64,000 bases of DNA, from contig CACWPM010000012.1 of assembly GCA_902762795.1 (NCBI GenBank), positions 1 through 64,000 on the forward strand, given 5' to 3'. Made by a program: the position numbers and the translations under genes. The DNA comes from Fibrobacter succinogenes. GTDB taxonomy: Bacteria > Fibrobacterota > Fibrobacteria > Fibrobacterales > Fibrobacteraceae. This document shows, in pieces, positions 25,222 to 34,458 of this stretch. Each line of letters starts with the position of its first letter. The first letter of the stretch is position 1. The notes under the pieces were generated by a model. It saw only the letters and a program-made list of their open reading frames with translations, made no database searches and had not been told where the DNA came from.

Positions 25222-25478
25222 CATTTCTCCAATGGAAGAAGAATAGCTTCATCCGCCAAAAGTACAGGTATTCCTTCACGAACCGGATAGACTCGAGATC
25301 CATCAGGAGTCACAAGCGCTTCGGAGAGGAGTTCAGATACAGCTTCGCCGGCAACGTTCTTGAGTGAACCTGCGTTAATAGCACTGTTCAAAAGAGCGAT
25401 GCAATCCTCGCCGGCCTGTGTAAGAGGCTTGCGAGTTTCCGGGCAGCAAAGAATACTTAACAATTTAGTATCGAGCAT
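25221..25478 (-). CDS. Trm112/UPF0434 (YcaR)-like small protein
   Basis: 85 residues from the ATG at 25478 (AAAAGG 5-10 nt upstream). MLDTKLLSILCCPETRKPL and VTPDGSRVYPVREGIPVLL are the two ends of the Trm112-like fold. It has CCPE at the first zinc knuckle; the second Cys pair is absent, as in many YcaR proteins. Members serve as partners of methyltransferases or have unknown roles. Stop and next start overlap (TGATG). A perfect 12-bp hairpin sits right before its ribosome site. Confidence 0.78.
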   Translation of the reverse strand: MLDTKLLSILCCPETRKPLTQAGEDCIALLNSAINAGSLKNVAGEAVSELLSEALVTPDGSRVYPVREGIPVLLADEAILLPLEK

Positions 25479-25488
25479 AAAACCTTTT

Positions 25489-25522
25489 AAATGTGTTATT
25501 TCATAAAAAAAATAACACATTT
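25489..25522 (-). promoter_or_regulatory. Perfect 12-bp hairpin adjoining a ribosome-binding site
   Basis: AAATGTGTTATT (25489-25500) and AATAACACATTT (25511-25522) are exact reverse complements around a 10-nt A/T loop. On the minus strand the 3' arm abuts AAAAGG, the ribosome site of the Trm112-like gene. No T run follows, so a terminator for the preceding glycosyltransferase gene is less likely than a translational or RNA-stability element. Confidence 0.55.
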
Positions 25523-25541
25523 TTACAAAAAAGGGCGATCT

Positions 25542-27206
25542 TTAACGAAGATATTTGAGATTTACAAGGGCAAAATTGCCATTTTTCCCATTTCCAATGA
25601 GCAAAAACACGCACATTCCCAATTTATCGAGCCAATTTATGTCAAAATTTTCACGATAACCGGAGAAATTGGAGACGACCAAAAGTTCACGGCAGCCGGT
25701 GCGGTTACAAATGGAATCCATCTGAGAAAGTGGTCCTAACATGTGCTTGCGGTTCTCTTCAGTCAACTTTTCGGGTTCTGAGCTCACACAGCCGAGAATT
25801 TCAATGCCCGGAATCACGTTGTAGCTGTCGAACCAGTTGTTGAGGGAATCTTCGCGGCCACCAAGCAAGATGGAGCGGTGACGCTTTTTCGCAAAGATGC
25901 GGTAGAAATAGTTTATCCAGAACGCAACGCGACGCCAGGCAAGGAGCGCAAACGGGATAAAGAGGCTGGAGAAAATCGTAATAAATAACCAGTCCCTACC
26001 AATATACGGTAAGGAGCTTGCACTGTTTCCAAGAACGGAAACCTGGGTAAAGTAACGGAACGCAGCGTACCCGCCCACCGTAAACAGGTTCAGCGGAATC
26101 AGGTAACGCAGGAACTTTTCGCCCTTGAGACTCGACACAGTGTATTCCCCACGGAACATGAGAAACACGAGGTTCACAATGACGACAAGCCCCACAAGCC
26201 ACCAGTCCTCAAATTGAGCCAAGTCCAGAATGCCATGCACGGCAGTAAAACCTTCGACGGGGCTATCCGTAATAGCAACATCAATCCCTTTGTTCAAGCC
26301 GACAAGCGCCCACACGACAAGCACGCCCAAGTCGAGGAACATCTTCCAGAACTTCGGGATGAGGCGCGAGAACATGCCCACAAAAGCGGCAAACAAAATA
26401 CCGAAAGACACGAGGAAGTTCGGAACAAAATAGAGATCCTTGTGCTTGCGGACAAAGATAAGCATAGCCTTGTAGAAGTCCACGTAGGAACCCCAACGGC
26501 GTGTACGGCAGCTCTGGCCCTTAAAGTGCAGAATGTTCGTGACCGGCGTGTAATAGTTCTTGAGGCCCATCTGCTTCGTGCGGAAACAGAGGTCCAAGTC
26601 TTCACCGTACATGAAGTAGTCTTCGTCAAATCCGTTCAGCTTTTCGTAAACGTCGCGACGGATGCAGAAGAACGAGCCACTCACGGCATCGACTTCAATC
26701 ATCTCGTCCGGATCGGCGTACGTCATGTTATAGCTGGCGAGCATCTTGCTTTTCGGGAAAAGTGCTGCAAGACCAATCGTCTTCGACACAGCTGAAACAA
26801 TCGTCGGGAACGAGCGGCGGCATGCCCACTGGAGCGTTCCGTCTTCGTTAAGAATACGGCAACCGACAGTACCAGCATCCGGATGTTCTTCCATAAATTG
26901 GAGCATTTCGCGGAAAGCGTTCTTCGAAATGATCGTATCCGGATTGATGAAGAACAGGTACGGCTTGGTCGCATGCTTTTCGGCGAGATTGCAGCCTTTA
27001 CCAAAGCCCAGATTTTCCTTGGAGTCAATCCATTCCACTTCCGGGAAGAAGTTCTTTATTTCGGGAATAATCGGCTCATTGGAACCGTTGTCCAAAACGA
27101 TAATCTGCGAATCGATTCCTTCGCATGCGTCACGGACGGACTTCAAGCACGCCGGAATGAAATCGCAAGAATTATAGGCAATGATGATGACAGAACAGGA
27201 ATGCAT
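25542..27206 (-). CDS. GT2 rhamnosyltransferase-like enzyme fused to a WbaP-type membrane/nucleotide-binding-like module
   Basis: 554 residues. The N-terminal GT2 domain (about 1-250) has CSVIIIAYNSCDFIPACLKS, IIVLDNGSNEPI, ENLGFGKGCNLA, FFINPDT, GTVGCRILNEDG, and GFDEDYFMYGEDLDLCFRTK, a rhamnosyltransferase-like ED..L..R motif. About four membrane segments follow (FLVSFGILFAAFVGMFSRLI, VLVVWALVGLNKGIDVAI, WWLVGLVVIVNLVFLMF, WLFITIFSSLFIPFALLAWR). The last 110 residues (RHRSILLGGREDSLNNWFDS, PGIEILGCVSSEPEKLTEEN, CRELLVVSNFSGYRENFDI) look like the CoA_binding_3 part of polyprenyl-phosphate sugar transferases, without their catalytic domain. Inner membrane. Confidence 0.75.
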   Translation of the reverse strand: MHSCSVIIIAYNSCDFIPACLKSVRDACEGIDSQIIVLDNGSNEPIIPEIKNFFPEVEWIDSKENLGFGKGCNLAEKHATKPYLFFINPDTIISKNAFREMLQFMEEHPDAGTVGCRILNEDGTLQWACRRSFPTIVSAVSKTIGLAALFPKSKMLASYNMTYADPDEMIEVDAVSGSFFCIRRDVYEKLNGFDEDYFMYGEDLDLCFRTKQMGLKNYYTPVTNILHFKGQSCRTRRWGSYVDFYKAMLIFVRKHKDLYFVPNFLVSFGILFAAFVGMFSRLIPKFWKMFLDLGVLVVWALVGLNKGIDVAITDSPVEGFTAVHGILDLAQFEDWWLVGLVVIVNLVFLMFRGEYTVSSLKGEKFLRYLIPLNLFTVGGYAAFRYFTQVSVLGNSASSLPYIGRDWLFITIFSSLFIPFALLAWRRVAFWINYFYRIFAKKRHRSILLGGREDSLNNWFDSYNVIPGIEILGCVSSEPEKLTEENRKHMLGPLSQMDSICNRTGCRELLVVSNFSGYRENFDINWLDKLGMCVFLLIGNGKNGNFALVNLKYLR

Positions 27207-27516
27207 ATTAGACGAAAGAACGGCGCTTTGCGCCTACAGACGAAAGACGAGTGATGTGAAATAAGAGACGAAAGACGAGAGACGATAGACGAAAGAGAAA
27301 AGACGAGAGACGATAGACTATAGAAGTGCGACAAGAGAAACGTGAGCAACAAGGCTGCACACAGTTCCGTTGCTGAACCAGACAATCAAGGCTCATAGCA
27401 CAAGCATTTACCCTATTTAGCATAGAAACTCTTTAAAGCAAAAAACTTTCATATTTTGTGCGAAGCACCATTATAAAATCTTTCGTCTCTCGTCTACCAG
27501 CGTAGCGGTCTTTCGT
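27207..27516. repeat. Low-complexity AGACGAAAG/AGACGAGAG intergenic repeats
   Basis: From 27212 to about 27325 the sequence is made of AGACGAAAG, AGACGAGAG, AGACGATAG and similar words with a GGCGCTTTGCGCC hairpin. The inverse words (TCTTTCGTCTCTCGTCT, TCTTTCGTCT) occur at 27479-27520 just after the next gene, so the stretch is flanked by inverted copies. No gene seen. Confidence 0.65.
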
Positions 27517-28230
27517 CTAAGCGAGGCCGAGGCGAAGCTTGAGCACGAGGAAGAATGCTTCGGAGATGATTCCTCCGCTCATCTTGGAGGTGCCACGGGT
27601 GCGGTCCGTAAAGATGATGGGGATTTCCTTCACGCGGAGGCCTTTCTTCCAAATCTTGAACGTTGTTTCGATCTGGAAGCAGTAACCGTCACTCTTCATC
27701 TTGTCAAGGTTCAAGGCCTGCAATGCTTCACGGCGGAAGCACTTGAAACCGCCCGTTGCATCGCTAATCGGAAGCCCCGTCACAAGTCGCGTATAGACGT
27801 TTGCGCCATAGCTCAAGATAAGACGGCGAAGGTCCCAGTTCACCACACTGATGCGGTGATCCTGATAACGGCTACCAAGCACGAGGTCGGCATCTTCGGC
27901 AGTTTCCAAGAATCTATTCAAGTCCGTTGGAGCATGGCTAAAGTCGGCATCCATTTCGAACACGCGCTCATAATCGCGTTCAAGCGCCCACTTGAAGCCC
28001 GTCACGTAAGCGGAACCAAGCCCCATCTTTCCCTTGCGACGGATCAGATGGATTCTCGGATTCTTGTCGGCTTCAGCCTGAACAAGATCGCCCGTTCCAT
28101 CCGGAGAACCATCGTCCACCACCAAAATTTCAAGACATTCATTTTGTTCCAATATCGCAGACATGATGAGGAGAATATTCTCCTTCTCATTGTAAGTCGG
28201 AACAATCACTAAACTCTTAGGGAACGCCAT
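27517..28230 (-). CDS. Polyprenol-phosphate mannosyltransferase-like GT2 (DPM1 type)
   Basis: 237 residues from the ATG at 28230 (GAGGT five nt upstream). DPM1 pattern: SLVIVPTYNEKENILLIMSA, ILVVDDGSPDGTGDLVQ, GLGSAYVTGFKWAL, FEMDADFSHAPTDLNRFL, DLVLGSRY, GANVYTRLVTGLPISDATGG, SDGYCFQIETTFKIWKKG and EIPIIFTDRTRGTSKMS. It transfers a sugar, typically mannose from GDP-mannose, to undecaprenyl-type phosphate on the cytoplasmic face. Soluble single-domain form without C-terminal TM. It would supply lipid-linked sugar to the DUF2723 protein nearby. Confidence 0.85.
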   Translation of the reverse strand: MAFPKSLVIVPTYNEKENILLIMSAILEQNECLEILVVDDGSPDGTGDLVQAEADKNPRIHLIRRKGKMGLGSAYVTGFKWALERDYERVFEMDADFSHAPTDLNRFLETAEDADLVLGSRYQDHRISVVNWDLRRLILSYGANVYTRLVTGLPISDATGGFKCFRREALQALNLDKMKSDGYCFQIETTFKIWKKGLRVKEIPIIFTDRTRGTSKMSGGIISEAFFLVLKLRLGLA

Positions 28231-28263
28231 TAAATACCTCACTATAGCTCAAATCTACACAAA

Positions 28264-29202
28264 TTACAATTCACCAATCGTCTCGGATACAGGATACGTG
28301 CGTTTTTTATTGCCATTCATCATCTCGCCCAAAAGCCCAAGCGAGAAAAACTGAACACTCATGACAAGCGAGAATGCGCCAGCTAACAACAGCGGTCGCA
28401 CATGCATTGCTCCCGTCTGTATCCATTCATAGCCAAAATAACCGCAAGTACCAAGGCCGAAAAGCATGAACAATAGCCCAATGAGACCAAAGAAATGCAG
28501 CGGCTTCGAAGAAAAGCTGCGCATGAACATGAGGGAAACCAAATCGAGGAACCCGCTCACGAGGCGGGAAACTCCGTACTTCGAGACTCCATGAACGCGG
28601 GCACGATGCGCAACCGGCATTTCGGTAATGCGGAAACCTTGCCACTTGGCCATCACCGGGATAAAGCGGTGGTAATCTCCATAAAGCTGGATAAAGCGCA
28701 CGACGCAACTGCGATAAGCCTTGATGCCGCAGTTGAAATCGTGCAGACGCTTGCCGCACACAATCGAGACCGTCAAGTTGAAAAGCTTGGACGGAAGCGT
28801 CTTGTGCCACGGATCCAGGCGGCGGATTTTCCAACCGGACACAAGATCATATCCTGATTCGAGAATCTTGATCATCTTCGGGATTTCGAGCGGGTCATCC
28901 TGCAAGTCGCCGTCAAGAGTGGCGACATACTTGCCGCGTGCTTTGGAAAATCCAAGGGCAAGCGCAGCGGCCTTGCCGCAGTTGAACTGGAAACGGAATG
29001 CGTTCACCGAAGAATTCTGCTTCGCATTATATTCCTTCGCCAAACCTTCGACAACTTCCCATGTATTGTCTCGGCTACCATCATCAATGACGATAACTTC
29101 AAATTCCATACCGGTCGGTTCGATGGCCGCCCAAATTTCCTTCATCAACTCAGGAAGATTTTCACTTTCTTCCTTAACAGGAATCACCAAGCTCAAATCC
29201 AT
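28264..29202 (-). CDS. GtrB/ArnC-like polyprenyl-phosphate glycosyltransferase
   Basis: 312 residues. GT2 domain with DLSLVIPVKEESENLPELMK, FEVIVIDDGSRDNTWEV, FQFNCGKAAALALGFSKARG, VATLDGDLQDDP, SGWKIRRLDPWHKTLPSKLF and HDFNCGIKAYR. Two C-terminal membrane segments (PLHFFGLIGLLFMLFGLGTC; PLLLAGAFSLVMSVQFFSLG) are as in GtrB and ArnC. It makes polyprenyl-phosphate-linked glucose or a related sugar at the inner membrane; the sugar cannot be read from sequence. Same strand, 33 bp before the DPM1-like gene. Confidence 0.85.
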   Translation of the reverse strand: MDLSLVIPVKEESENLPELMKEIWAAIEPTGMEFEVIVIDDGSRDNTWEVVEGLAKEYNAKQNSSVNAFRFQFNCGKAAALALGFSKARGKYVATLDGDLQDDPLEIPKMIKILESGYDLVSGWKIRRLDPWHKTLPSKLFNLTVSIVCGKRLHDFNCGIKAYRSCVVRFIQLYGDYHRFIPVMAKWQGFRITEMPVAHRARVHGVSKYGVSRLVSGFLDLVSLMFMRSFSSKPLHFFGLIGLLFMLFGLGTCGYFGYEWIQTGAMHVRPLLLAGAFSLVMSVQFFSLGLLGEMMNGNKKRTYPVSETIGEL

Positions 29203-29218
29203 TACAAGAACCTCGATA

Positions 29219-32200
29219 TTAATTTACAGCAGAAACAGATTCTGCGGCCGGCGACGGCGCCGGAGTTTCATCGACCTTAAGTTCATCATCGGTAATCGAT
29301 TCAATCTGCTGTAGGCTCATCGAAAGGCGGCTCTTGCCCGGAGCATCGTAAGCAGGAATATTCTCGAGACCGCGTTTGACAACATCAAGAGCCTTTGCCT
29401 TCATACCAGCAGAAGCGTAAACAAAAGAGGCCGCCCAATAATTACGCCATTCTCTCGGGAACTGGTAAATGCCGAGTTCTAGATACTTAGCGGCATCGTT
29501 TGCAATGCGTTCCACTTCAGCCTTGTCTGTCTTCGTAAAAGGCTTCTTCGAAACAAGCGCAGCAATCTTTTCACGGGCATCGAACGAAATCTGCAAATAG
29601 AGCGAAACATAACTGCTAAGCAGGCGCTCCGTTTCTGAATTGATATATGCAGAACCGTCACCAAGGCCACGGAACTTGTAAACGCTATCAATGAGCGCTG
29701 CGGTCTTTTGTGCATCAAAGGCATTCTGCTTCGGCTTGAGGTCACCCTTCACAAAGTTGTAGACCATACCTTCCTGGACCATGTATTTTTCGAGGCCCAT
29801 GAAGTTAGACGTTCCGACAGTCGTCGAAATTTCAATCGGCTTGTCCATGTTCTGGAGAGCAAGATCAATAACAAGCTTGTACTGAGTGAGCATCATGCTA
29901 GAGCGGTTTCTCTTGGCCCAATCCAGGAAAGCATCCCAAACCTGGTAATTCACCTTGAACTGGAGGAGCTTCGAAGAATCCGCTTGAGACAGATTGCCTG
30001 CGGTTTCCATTTGGTCAATGCGTTCCTTGAGTTTCGGCTTGAGAGTTTCGGCACGGCGAACCCATGTAGAAACAAGGTGGTTCGGATTGTTAGCACTGCT
30101 ATTATCAAGAACCAAGTCATTATCGATGGTTTCCTTGGTGTAAGAAAGCTTGAGGATCGGTTCATTCACAAGCATCTGCTTGATGTACCAGTCCGTGTTG
30201 CCCAAGGAGAGGTTCACGACACGCACATCCTTACGCACACCGGCAACTTCTTGAGCAAACCACAACGGGAACGTGTCATTGTCGCCATTCGTGAAGAGAA
30301 TTGCGTTCGGACGGCAGCTGTTGAGGAGGTTGTATGCATAATCCCAGGGAACCCAGAGGCCGGAACGGTCATGTTCCTTGTAATTCGAAATACACGGAAC
30401 AAGGAATGACACAAGCACAAGCGTGGCTGCGATCGGAGATGCAAATGCAGCCGTTGTTGCAGACGTTGCGGCAAGCAGTACCAAAATGCCAGCGCCGATG
30501 CCGTAAATCATGCTCATGAAAATGAATGCCGGCGTGTAGAAATAGTCACGTTCACGGACTTCCATGTGGACCGCTTCGGGGAACGGAGCGCGCTGGCCGA
30601 AACGGGCAAAGTTTTCTTCAATCTTCTGCCAGTTTTTCCAAGCCACCGTATTTTCAGCATCGCTAATCTTCTTTTCATATTCCGAGATTGCCGATGCCGA
30701 AGCATTGCGCATACGGAGTCTTTCAATCATGAACTTGGATGTTTCAATTTTTTGACGAAGATCGATGAGTTCGTTAGGATCCGGAAGCGATGTAATTCGT
30801 GCTCCGGCATTGTTCAAATCAGCCACATTACGAGTCATGGCATTGACCCAATAATCGCGGTCACGCTGTTCCATGCGTGTGCCATCGGCAAAGTTGATGT
30901 AGAACAGAAGTCCAAAAGAACAAAGTGCATAAAGGGTCGAAACAAAAATACCCAAGTGCTTATTGCGCCTGTAGACGTACACGCACACAGCAATGAGCAA
31001 GCCGTTAAAAATCAAGAAGTAGAAGAGCTGGACTCCAATATTGTCTCCCATTTTCGCCATCTGCGTCGGGAATGTGATGCCAAAGCGTTCAACCGGCTCA
31101 TTTTCGGCGGCATCAAACGTGTAAACACCGTTCGCATAATTCACACCGCCCACCTTGTACGGCAGGTACTGGGCAATTTGGTAGCCACCATAACTCATGC
31201 TCGGGAAAGAGAGCACCTGGTGGGCAAGCTGGGAACGTCGATAGAAAGCACGGGTAATCATGCTTTCAGAGCCGTACTGTTTACGTTCGATAAATGCGTT
31301 GAAGGCCTCCCAGTTCTTGCCATCGAAGAGGTTGCTGAGCTGGAGGTTGCCTTGTTCGTCACGAATATTGAATTCCGGATCGTTTTCGTCAATCGTCGGG
31401 TTGAGTTCCGAACGAATAGGAATGTAAAGATGCGTACTGTAGCCCACCAAAGCAAAGAACGCAAAAGCGAGAGACAACTTGAAAGCGTGGTTTACGCGAG
31501 CCGGGAAAATAGACCTAATGGCCGGAACAAAAACGACAAGCGAAAGAATCAAAAGGCAGCCCAAAGTGATTCCGATAAAGCTTGACACCATGTAAATCAC
31601 GGAGCAAAGCGCCGTACCCGTAATCCAGATGGGGATGCGTTCAACAATCTTTCTCGGTTGCGCCACGAGAAGGAGCACGAACACAGCGGGAATGGTGAGC
31701 ATCGTATAAAGATGAGCGCCAACACCGAGGAAAGCGATATAGCAAATGAAGATGAGAATGCGATCGCTACCCGCTTCATCACGCTTGTTGTACCACACAA
31801 GACCAAGATAAGAGACGAGCATCAAGATAAGCATGGCAACGCCATAGACTTCGGCTTCGACAGCGTTGAACCAGAACGTATCGGAGAACGTGAGGAGGAA
31901 ACCGGCCACGAGAGCTGCGGTGCCAAGCACGAACGTGCGCATTTTTTCAGAAATTTTCTGGGCAAGAGTATCCGTCTTGAGGACCGTTGCCAAAAGTTCC
32001 CACGCAAAGAGGGCGGTCACATAAACAGTCGCCGCAGAGCTTATTACGGAAATATAGTTCACGCGCTTTGCGATTTCGCCCACGAACGGCAAGAAGAGAA
32101 TGACCGCACGGGCAAAGAAAACGAAGAACGGAGTTCCAGGAGGATGCGGAATACCAAGCGTGTTGGCGCAAGCGACGAATTCACCGCAGTCCCAGAACGA

Positions 32201-32293
32201 AACCGTCGGTGCCATCGTCATCATGTAGACGATCAAAGCGATAAAGCCAGCGATACCGGCAAAAATATGCTTATACCATTTTTCATTAATCAT
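29219..32293 (-). CDS. DUF2723 (TMEM260-like) membrane protein, probable O-glycosyltransferase
   Basis: 1024 residues. The N-terminus has the DUF2723 signature YMMTMAPTVSFWDCGEFVAC, ANTLGIPHPPGTPFFVFFAR, followed by about ten or more membrane segments. Large loops carry LLNSCRPNAILFTNGDNDTF, PLWFAQEVAGVRKDVRVVNL and SLGNTDWYIKQML. The C-terminus has a TPR-like stretch (GIYQFPREWRNYWAASFVYA, SAGMKAKALDVVKRGLEN) and a Pro/Ala tail. The family is related to GT-C enzymes, and human TMEM260 is a protein O-mannosyltransferase; by analogy this could move a polyprenyl-linked sugar onto exported proteins. Two GT2 genes that could make the donor lie directly downstream. Confidence 0.82.
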   Translation of the reverse strand: MINEKWYKHIFAGIAGFIALIVYMMTMAPTVSFWDCGEFVACANTLGIPHPPGTPFFVFFARAVILFLPFVGEIAKRVNYISVISSAATVYVTALFAWELLATVLKTDTLAQKISEKMRTFVLGTAALVAGFLLTFSDTFWFNAVEAEVYGVAMLILMLVSYLGLVWYNKRDEAGSDRILIFICYIAFLGVGAHLYTMLTIPAVFVLLLVAQPRKIVERIPIWITGTALCSVIYMVSSFIGITLGCLLILSLVVFVPAIRSIFPARVNHAFKLSLAFAFFALVGYSTHLYIPIRSELNPTIDENDPEFNIRDEQGNLQLSNLFDGKNWEAFNAFIERKQYGSESMITRAFYRRSQLAHQVLSFPSMSYGGYQIAQYLPYKVGGVNYANGVYTFDAAENEPVERFGITFPTQMAKMGDNIGVQLFYFLIFNGLLIAVCVYVYRRNKHLGIFVSTLYALCSFGLLFYINFADGTRMEQRDRDYWVNAMTRNVADLNNAGARITSLPDPNELIDLRQKIETSKFMIERLRMRNASASAISEYEKKISDAENTVAWKNWQKIEENFARFGQRAPFPEAVHMEVRERDYFYTPAFIFMSMIYGIGAGILVLLAATSATTAAFASPIAATLVLVSFLVPCISNYKEHDRSGLWVPWDYAYNLLNSCRPNAILFTNGDNDTFPLWFAQEVAGVRKDVRVVNLSLGNTDWYIKQMLVNEPILKLSYTKETIDNDLVLDNSSANNPNHLVSTWVRRAETLKPKLKERIDQMETAGNLSQADSSKLLQFKVNYQVWDAFLDWAKRNRSSMMLTQYKLVIDLALQNMDKPIEISTTVGTSNFMGLEKYMVQEGMVYNFVKGDLKPKQNAFDAQKTAALIDSVYKFRGLGDGSAYINSETERLLSSYVSLYLQISFDAREKIAALVSKKPFTKTDKAEVERIANDAAKYLELGIYQFPREWRNYWAASFVYASAGMKAKALDVVKRGLENIPAYDAPGKSRLSMSLQQIESITDDELKVDETPAPSPAAESVSAVN

Positions 32294-32298
32294 AAGAA

Positions 32299-32739
32299 TT
32301 AAGCATCCTTCTTAGTAGAGTTAGCAACCATCCCACGCTTCTGCATAAATCCTGCCAAAAGTCCGTTCACGAACGTACCTGAAGAATCCGTGCTAAACTT
32401 TGCGGCAATCTGGACCGCTTCGGAAATGACAACCTTGTACGGAACATCGGTAACATACAAAAGTTCCACCATCGCGATGCGGAGAATTATCCTGTCAAGA
32501 GTCGCCATGCGCTCAATTCCCCAATGGGCGGAGCACGCTTCGATTTCAGAATCGAGTTCGGCCTTGTGGGCAAGAACCAAGTCGACAAGCTTCATGCCGT
32601 ACTTTTTCATATTGTCCTGGAGTGGCTGGGCTTCCAAAACGCCCGGGAGAGCATCTGCAACCGTACCGCCAGAAATTTCCATTGCATAAAGCAACTGCAT
32701 CGCAAAAACGCGAGCAGGCCTAAAACTTACTTGTGCCAT
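32299..32739 (-). CDS. nusB: Transcription antitermination factor NusB
   Basis: 146 residues from the ATG at 32739; the open frame further upstream lies inside ribH. RPARVFAMQLLYAMEISGG, WGIERMATLDRIILRIAMVE, LLYVTDVPYKVVISEAVQIA and DSSGTFVNGLLAGFM are typical NusB segments. NusB with NusE binds boxA in rRNA leaders. It starts 2 nt after the ribH stop, the common ribH-nusB pairing, and ends 5 nt before the DUF2723 gene. Confidence 0.93.
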   Translation of the reverse strand: MAQVSFRPARVFAMQLLYAMEISGGTVADALPGVLEAQPLQDNMKKYGMKLVDLVLAHKAELDSEIEACSAHWGIERMATLDRIILRIAMVELLYVTDVPYKVVISEAVQIAAKFSTDSSGTFVNGLLAGFMQKRGMVANSTKKDA

Positions 32740-32741
32740 AA

Positions 32742-33209
32742 TTATTTTCCAATCTGCTTGTAAAGGTTCACCATTTCGACGGCTGTTCTTGCCCAGTTGC
32801 AACCGAGGTTTCCAGCCTTGAGACCAGCACGGTTCATCGCCTGGTCGACTGTGTCCGTCGTTAAAATTCCAAGGATCACCGGGATCTTGCCTTCGGCAGC
32901 AAGAGCGGCAACGCCCCCCGTCGAAGAATTCACCACCACGTCGTAGTGTCCCGTTTCGCCACGGATAACGGCACCGAGAGCCATCACCGCATCGTACTTG
33001 CCAGAATTCACGAACCTGCGGCACAGGCCAGGCAATTCAAAAGCACCCGGCACATGAGCCACAGCGATATCATCGCTATCGACGCCGAGCGTTTCGAGTT
33101 CGCGAACGGCGCCTTCAAGAAGACGGTCTGTCACCACTTCGTTGAAACGGGCGACAGCAATCGCGACCTTCATACCAGAACCATTGAGGGAATTTTTGAA
33201 TTCTTTCAT
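32742..33209 (-). CDS. ribH: 6,7-dimethyl-8-ribityllumazine synthase
   Basis: 155 residues from the ATG at 33209, which has AAGGA 7 nt upstream; an ATG five codons earlier overlaps ribBA with no ribosome site. Motifs: KVAIAVARFNEVVTDRLLEG, DIAVAHVPGAFELPGLCRR, DAVMALGAVIRGETGHYDVV, PVILGILTTDTVDQAMNRAG and GNLGCNWARTAVEM. It condenses the ribBA products into lumazine, the substrate of RibE. Third gene of the ribE-ribBA-ribH-nusB series. Confidence 0.95.
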   Translation of the reverse strand: MKEFKNSLNGSGMKVAIAVARFNEVVTDRLLEGAVRELETLGVDSDDIAVAHVPGAFELPGLCRRFVNSGKYDAVMALGAVIRGETGHYDVVVNSSTGGVAALAAEGKIPVILGILTTDTVDQAMNRAGLKAGNLGCNWARTAVEMVNLYKQIGK

Positions 33210-33210
33210 C

Positions 33211-34458
33211 TTATTTTCCTTCATCTAAAACTTCGGCGGCACCATGATCGGAATCGTCGAGATGAAGCTCGTGGCCCATCTTTTCCTTTTTGGTGCGCAG
33301 GTAAAAACGGTTGATTTTGTTCGGCTTGATCTCGATAGGCACGCGTTCCACAATTTCGAGACCGTAACCGGAAATACCCGTGACCTTGCTCGGATTGTTC
33401 GTCAAAAGACGCATCTGCTTCACGCCGAGATCCGCAAGAATTTGGGCACCCGTGCCATACTGGCGCAAGTCGGACTTGAACCCAAGGTGGTGGTTCGCTT
33501 CGACAGTATCAAGTCCCTTCTCCTGCAATTCGTAAGCGCGGAGCTTGTTGCAAAGACCAATGCCACGGCCTTCCTGACCGCGCATGTAAAGGAGCACACC
33601 GCCGTGTTCGCCAATGAACTTCATTGCAGCCTGAAGCTGATCGCCGCAATCGCAACGGAGGCTACCGAAAATATCACCTGTGAGGCATTCACTGTGAACA
33701 CGCACATAGACCGGCTTACTGAAATCCGGATTTCCGGCAACCCAAGCCACGTGTTCAACGCCATCGGTAGAGCTCTTGTAAGCGAAGGCGGTAAATTCGC
33801 CATACTTGGTCGGCACATGCGGAGCGGCAACACGCTGCACGAGCTTTTCGGTACGAAGGCGATAGGCAATCAAATCCTGGATCGAAATAATCTTGAGACC
33901 GAACTTCTTTGCGACTTCCTGCAACTGAGGCATTCGGGCCATCGTGCCATCTTCGTTCATAATCTCGATAAGGGCGGCAGCAGGGCGAAGTCCAGCAAGC
34001 CTTGCGAGGTCCACTGCAGCTTCGGTATGCCCCGCACGGCGAAGAACACCTTCTTCCTGGGCATACAGCGGAGAAATGTGACCAGGACGGCCAAAGTCCG
34101 AGGGCTTGGAATTCGGATCGGCCAAAGCCTGGATCGTCGCTGCACGGTCATGGGCAGAAACGCCCGTGGTGCAGCCTTCGAGCTTATCCACCATGATGGT
34201 GAACGGTGTGCCTAGCATAGACGTATTTTCAGCCGTCTGACGAGTCAAATTCAATTCGCGACAACGCTTAATCGGAAGCGGGCAGCAAAGCACACCACGC
34301 CCCTCATGGAGCATGAAATTCACCTTTTCTGGGGTAATCTTTTCGGCGGCGATAATAAAATCGCCCTCATTTTCGCGGTCTTCGTCATCGACCACGATCA
34401 AGAATTTTCCATTCTTGAAATCCTCAAGGGCCTCTTCAATCGTATTAAGCAAGGTCAC
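33211..34458 (-). CDS. ribBA: Bifunctional DHBP synthase / GTP cyclohydrolase II
   Basis: 415 residues with a GTG start. RibB half (about 1-205): [92 protein letters not shown]. RibA half: [20 protein letters not shown] with the zinc Cys residues, [36 protein letters not shown] and [20 protein letters not shown]. Both catalytic parts look complete. The start overlaps the end of ribE by 14 bp. Confidence 0.95.
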   Translation of the reverse strand: MTLLNTIEEALEDFKNGKFLIVVDDEDRENEGDFIIAAEKITPEKVNFMLHEGRGVLCCPLPIKRCRELNLTRQTAENTSMLGTPFTIMVDKLEGCTTGVSAHDRAATIQALADPNSKPSDFGRPGHISPLYAQEEGVLRRAGHTEAAVDLARLAGLRPAAALIEIMNEDGTMARMPQLQEVAKKFGLKIISIQDLIAYRLRTEKLVQRVAAPHVPTKYGEFTAFAYKSSTDGVEHVAWVAGNPDFSKPVYVRVHSECLTGDIFGSLRCDCGDQLQAAMKFIGEHGGVLLYMRGQEGRGIGLCNKLRAYELQEKGLDTVEANHHLGFKSDLRQYGTGAQILADLGVKQMRLLTNNPSKVTGISGYGLEIVERVPIEIKPNKINRFYLRTKKEKMGHELHLDDSDHGAAEVLDEGK

